A stretch of DNA of 64,000 bases from Devosia sp. Leaf420 (lineage in GTDB: Bacteria > Pseudomonadota > Alphaproteobacteria > Rhizobiales > Devosiaceae), in contig NZ_LMQU01000009.1 of assembly GCF_001425445.1 (NCBI RefSeq), positions 327,817-391,816 of the forward strand. Reading direction: 5' to 3'. Positions 62,884 through 64,000 of the stretch are shown in pieces. Below the pieces are notes generated by a model, which searched no databases, was not told the DNA's origin, and saw only the letters and a program-made list of their open reading frames with translations. Each line of letters begins with the position of its first letter. The first letter of the stretch is position 1. The translations under genes and the position numbers were made by a program.

Positions 62884-62905
62884 CCTTGCCAAATGGCAAG
62901 GTCAA
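62884..62905 (-). promoter_or_regulatory. CueR-type metal-responsive promoter box upstream of the DUF305 gene
   Basis: On the minus strand, TTGACC (-35 position) runs into the dyad CCTTGCC-ATTT-GGCAAGG. This is the form of MerR/CueR boxes that sit in a long spacer between -35 and -10. The DUF305 start is 33 bases downstream. It lies after copZ, so the DUF305 gene has its own copper-controlled promoter. Confidence 0.75.
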
Positions 62906-62924
62906 GCAGGGACTTTGGGCGGCT

Positions 62925-63125
62925 TTACGCTGGCTCGGGCGTGTAACCGGCTTCCTTGATCGCTTCTTCGCCCTTTGCGCGGTCGCCGGTGAAGCTGACC
63001 TTGTGGGTGTCGAGATCGACGGAAATTTCGGCGCCGGGCAGGGCGGTTTCGAGGGCTTTGCGGACGGTGCCGACGCAGTGGCCGCAGGTCATGTCGTTGA
63101 CGATAAAAATGGTCTTGTCGGTCAT
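62925..63125 (-). CDS. copZ: Heavy-metal-associated (CopZ-like) copper chaperone
   Basis: A 66-residue HMA-domain protein. The metal-binding motif DMTCGHC places C14 and C17 on the Cu(I) loop. It is preceded by AAAGGAC and starts 1 base after the cueR stop. It should deliver Cu(I) to the CopA ATPase encoded upstream in the same operon. Confidence 0.92.
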   Translation of the reverse strand: MTDKTIFIVNDMTCGHCVGTVRKALETALPGAEISVDLDTHKVSFTGDRAKGEEAIKEAGYTPEPA

Positions 63126-63126
63126 G

Positions 63127-63537
63127 TCAGTGTCCTTTGGTTTTGGTTGAGCTGCCTGCGAGATCATCGAGGATCGGGCAGTCGGGTCGGTCATCGCCAT
63201 GGCAGCAATGAACGAGATGCTTGAGCGTGCCGACCATGGATTGGAGTTCGGCAATCTTGGTTTCGAGCGCTGAAATATGGCCGGCGGCAATTTCGCGCAC
63301 TTCGCCGCTGGCGCGGGTCTTGTCCTGCCAGAGAGCGAGGAGCGCGCCGGTCTCCTCGATGGAAAAGCCGAGGGTGCGCGAGCGGCGGATGAAGCGGAGA
63401 ACATGGACCTCATCCGCGCCATAGACGCGATAATTGCTGCCAGTCCGATGCGGCGGCCGGATAAGGCCGATCTCTTCATAATAGCGGATCATCTTGGCGG
63501 AAACGCCGGTGGCGCTCGCGGCTTCACCGATATTCAT
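63127..63537 (-). CDS. cueR: CueR-type copper-responsive MerR regulator
   Basis: A 136-residue MerR-family activator. The N-terminal winged helix-turn-helix ([20 protein letters not shown]) is followed by [20 protein letters not shown] and a dimer helix. The metal loop has C112 and C120 in the [13 protein letters not shown] segment, equal in number to E. coli CueR, predicting Cu(I)/Ag(I) sensing. Starts overlapping the copA stop by four bases (ATGA), and copZ follows. It should activate the box at 62.88-62.91 kb and one upstream of copA outside the window. Confidence 0.92.
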   Translation of the reverse strand: MNIGEAASATGVSAKMIRYYEEIGLIRPPHRTGSNYRVYGADEVHVLRFIRRSRTLGFSIEETGALLALWQDKTRASGEVREIAAGHISALETKIAELQSMVGTLKHLVHCCHGDDRPDCPILDDLAGSSTKTKGH

Positions 63538-64000
63538 AGCGCTTCTCCCTTAATGGCGCGGAGGCGCTGGGCGTTGCTGACGACAAAGACCGAGGACAGC
63601 GCCATGGCGCCGGCGCCAAGCATGGGCGAGAGCAGGATGCCGAAGGCTGGATAGAGCGCGCCGGCAGCGACGGGGATCAGCACGGTATTGTAGCCGAACG
63701 CCCAGAAGAGATTTTCCCAGATATTGCGCATGGTAGATCGGCTAACCTTTAGGGCATTGAGTACGCCTTTGAGGTCGCCGCCGAGCAAGACGACATCGGC
63801 GCTTTCAATGGCAGCGTCCGTGCCGGTGCCGACGGCAATGCCGATATCGGCTTCGGCAAGGGCTGGGGCATCGTTGATGCCGTCGCCGATATAGGCGACC
63901 GTGCGACCGTCTTGACGCAGGGCCTTGATCGCCGCGACCTTATCGGCGGGCAGGACTTCGGCACGGACTTCATCGATGCCGAGTTGGGCGGCGATGGCTG
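63534..64000 (-). CDS. copA: Cu(I)-exporting P1B-type ATPase, C-terminal part only
   Basis: The last ~155 residues of a copper-transporting ATPase; the 5' part lies beyond the window. The hinge motif [20 protein letters not shown] is intact. Two terminal spans follow: [22 protein letters not shown] holds the Cu site residues YN of span 7, and [22 protein letters not shown] the MxxSS of span 8, typical of Cu(I) pumps. It heads the copA-cueR-copZ operon on the minus strand. Confidence 0.93.
   Translation of the reverse strand, partial: AIAAQLGIDEVRAEVLPADKVAAIKALRQDGRTVAYIGDGINDAPALAEADIGIAVGTGTDAAIESADVVLLGGDLKGVLNALKVSRSTMRNIWENLFWAFGYNTVLIPVAAGALYPAFGILLSPMLGAGAMALSSVFVVSNAQRLRAIKGEAL

Overview
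The window looks like a chromosomal segment of an alphaproteobacterium of the order Hyphomicrobiales, most like a Devosia/Pelagibacterium-type organism. This is judged from protein resemblance and gene order; no rRNA is present. Supporting signs are high GC, a TIGR02301-like small exported protein typical of the order, the ETF-QO/TPR/ispE/polyprenyl synthase block, and GC-rich intergenic palindromes common in these genomes. Coding density is high and no gap exceeds 300 bases. There is one tRNA (Pro, CGG) and no rRNA, CRISPR array, prophage or insertion sequence.

Layout. 1-8.1 kb: housekeeping block with a uracil-DNA glycosylase (cut by the window edge), ETF-ubiquinone oxidoreductase, a TPR protein, ispE, a polyprenyl diphosphate synthase, a tRNA methyltransferase and an S49 peptidase. 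8.1-19.7 kb: glycyl-tRNA synthetase subunits glyQ and glyS, separated by two small-molecule-kinase-fold genes, an Rnk-like factor, lemA/DUF2207 and a DUF808 protein, then the minus-strand ispH-GNAT-rnhA operon. 19.8-28.7 kb: a PPDK-like protein with a decayed ATP-grasp domain, exported proteins, a SleB-type hydrolase, an HD hydrolase, a YgfZ-like protein and a dihydroorotase-like enzyme. 28.9-32.1 kb: a marR-emrA-emrB drug-efflux operon behind a long palindromic operator. 32.2-42.5 kb: small conserved genes, a NUDIX hydrolase, a SRAP protein, hemerythrin, a Phd/PIN toxin-antitoxin pair, an FAD oxidase, aroC, bioY and topoisomerase IB. 42.6-49.1 kb: tRNA-Pro, GDP-fucose synthesis (gmd-fcl), an MFS carrier and the NHEJ ligase LigD.

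49.2-55.1 kb is the most remarkable part. It holds an LLM-family oxidoreductase, a very convincing F420-dependent glucose-6-phosphate dehydrogenase (fgd), the F420-0 gamma-glutamyl ligase cofE, and a binding-protein/permease/ATPase ABC cassette of the cobalamin/iron type. The combination matches the F420-0 uptake (salvage) cassette proposed for actinobacteria. No gene for making the deazaflavin core is present in the window. I read it as: import F420-0, trap it by glutamylation, reduce it with glucose-6-phosphate, and use F420H2 in an LLM enzyme. Alternating GTCAA/TTGAC half-sites just upstream look like a repressor operator.

55.2-64 kb: an MHYT-PAS-GGDEF-EAL c-di-GMP protein, a ribose-type sugar ABC transporter with a divergent LacI regulator and tandem operators, and a copper-response group (copA-cueR-copZ, plus a DUF305 protein behind its own CueR-type box).

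Three families of GC-rich intergenic palindromes recur. Two of the larger copies interrupt the F420 gene block.
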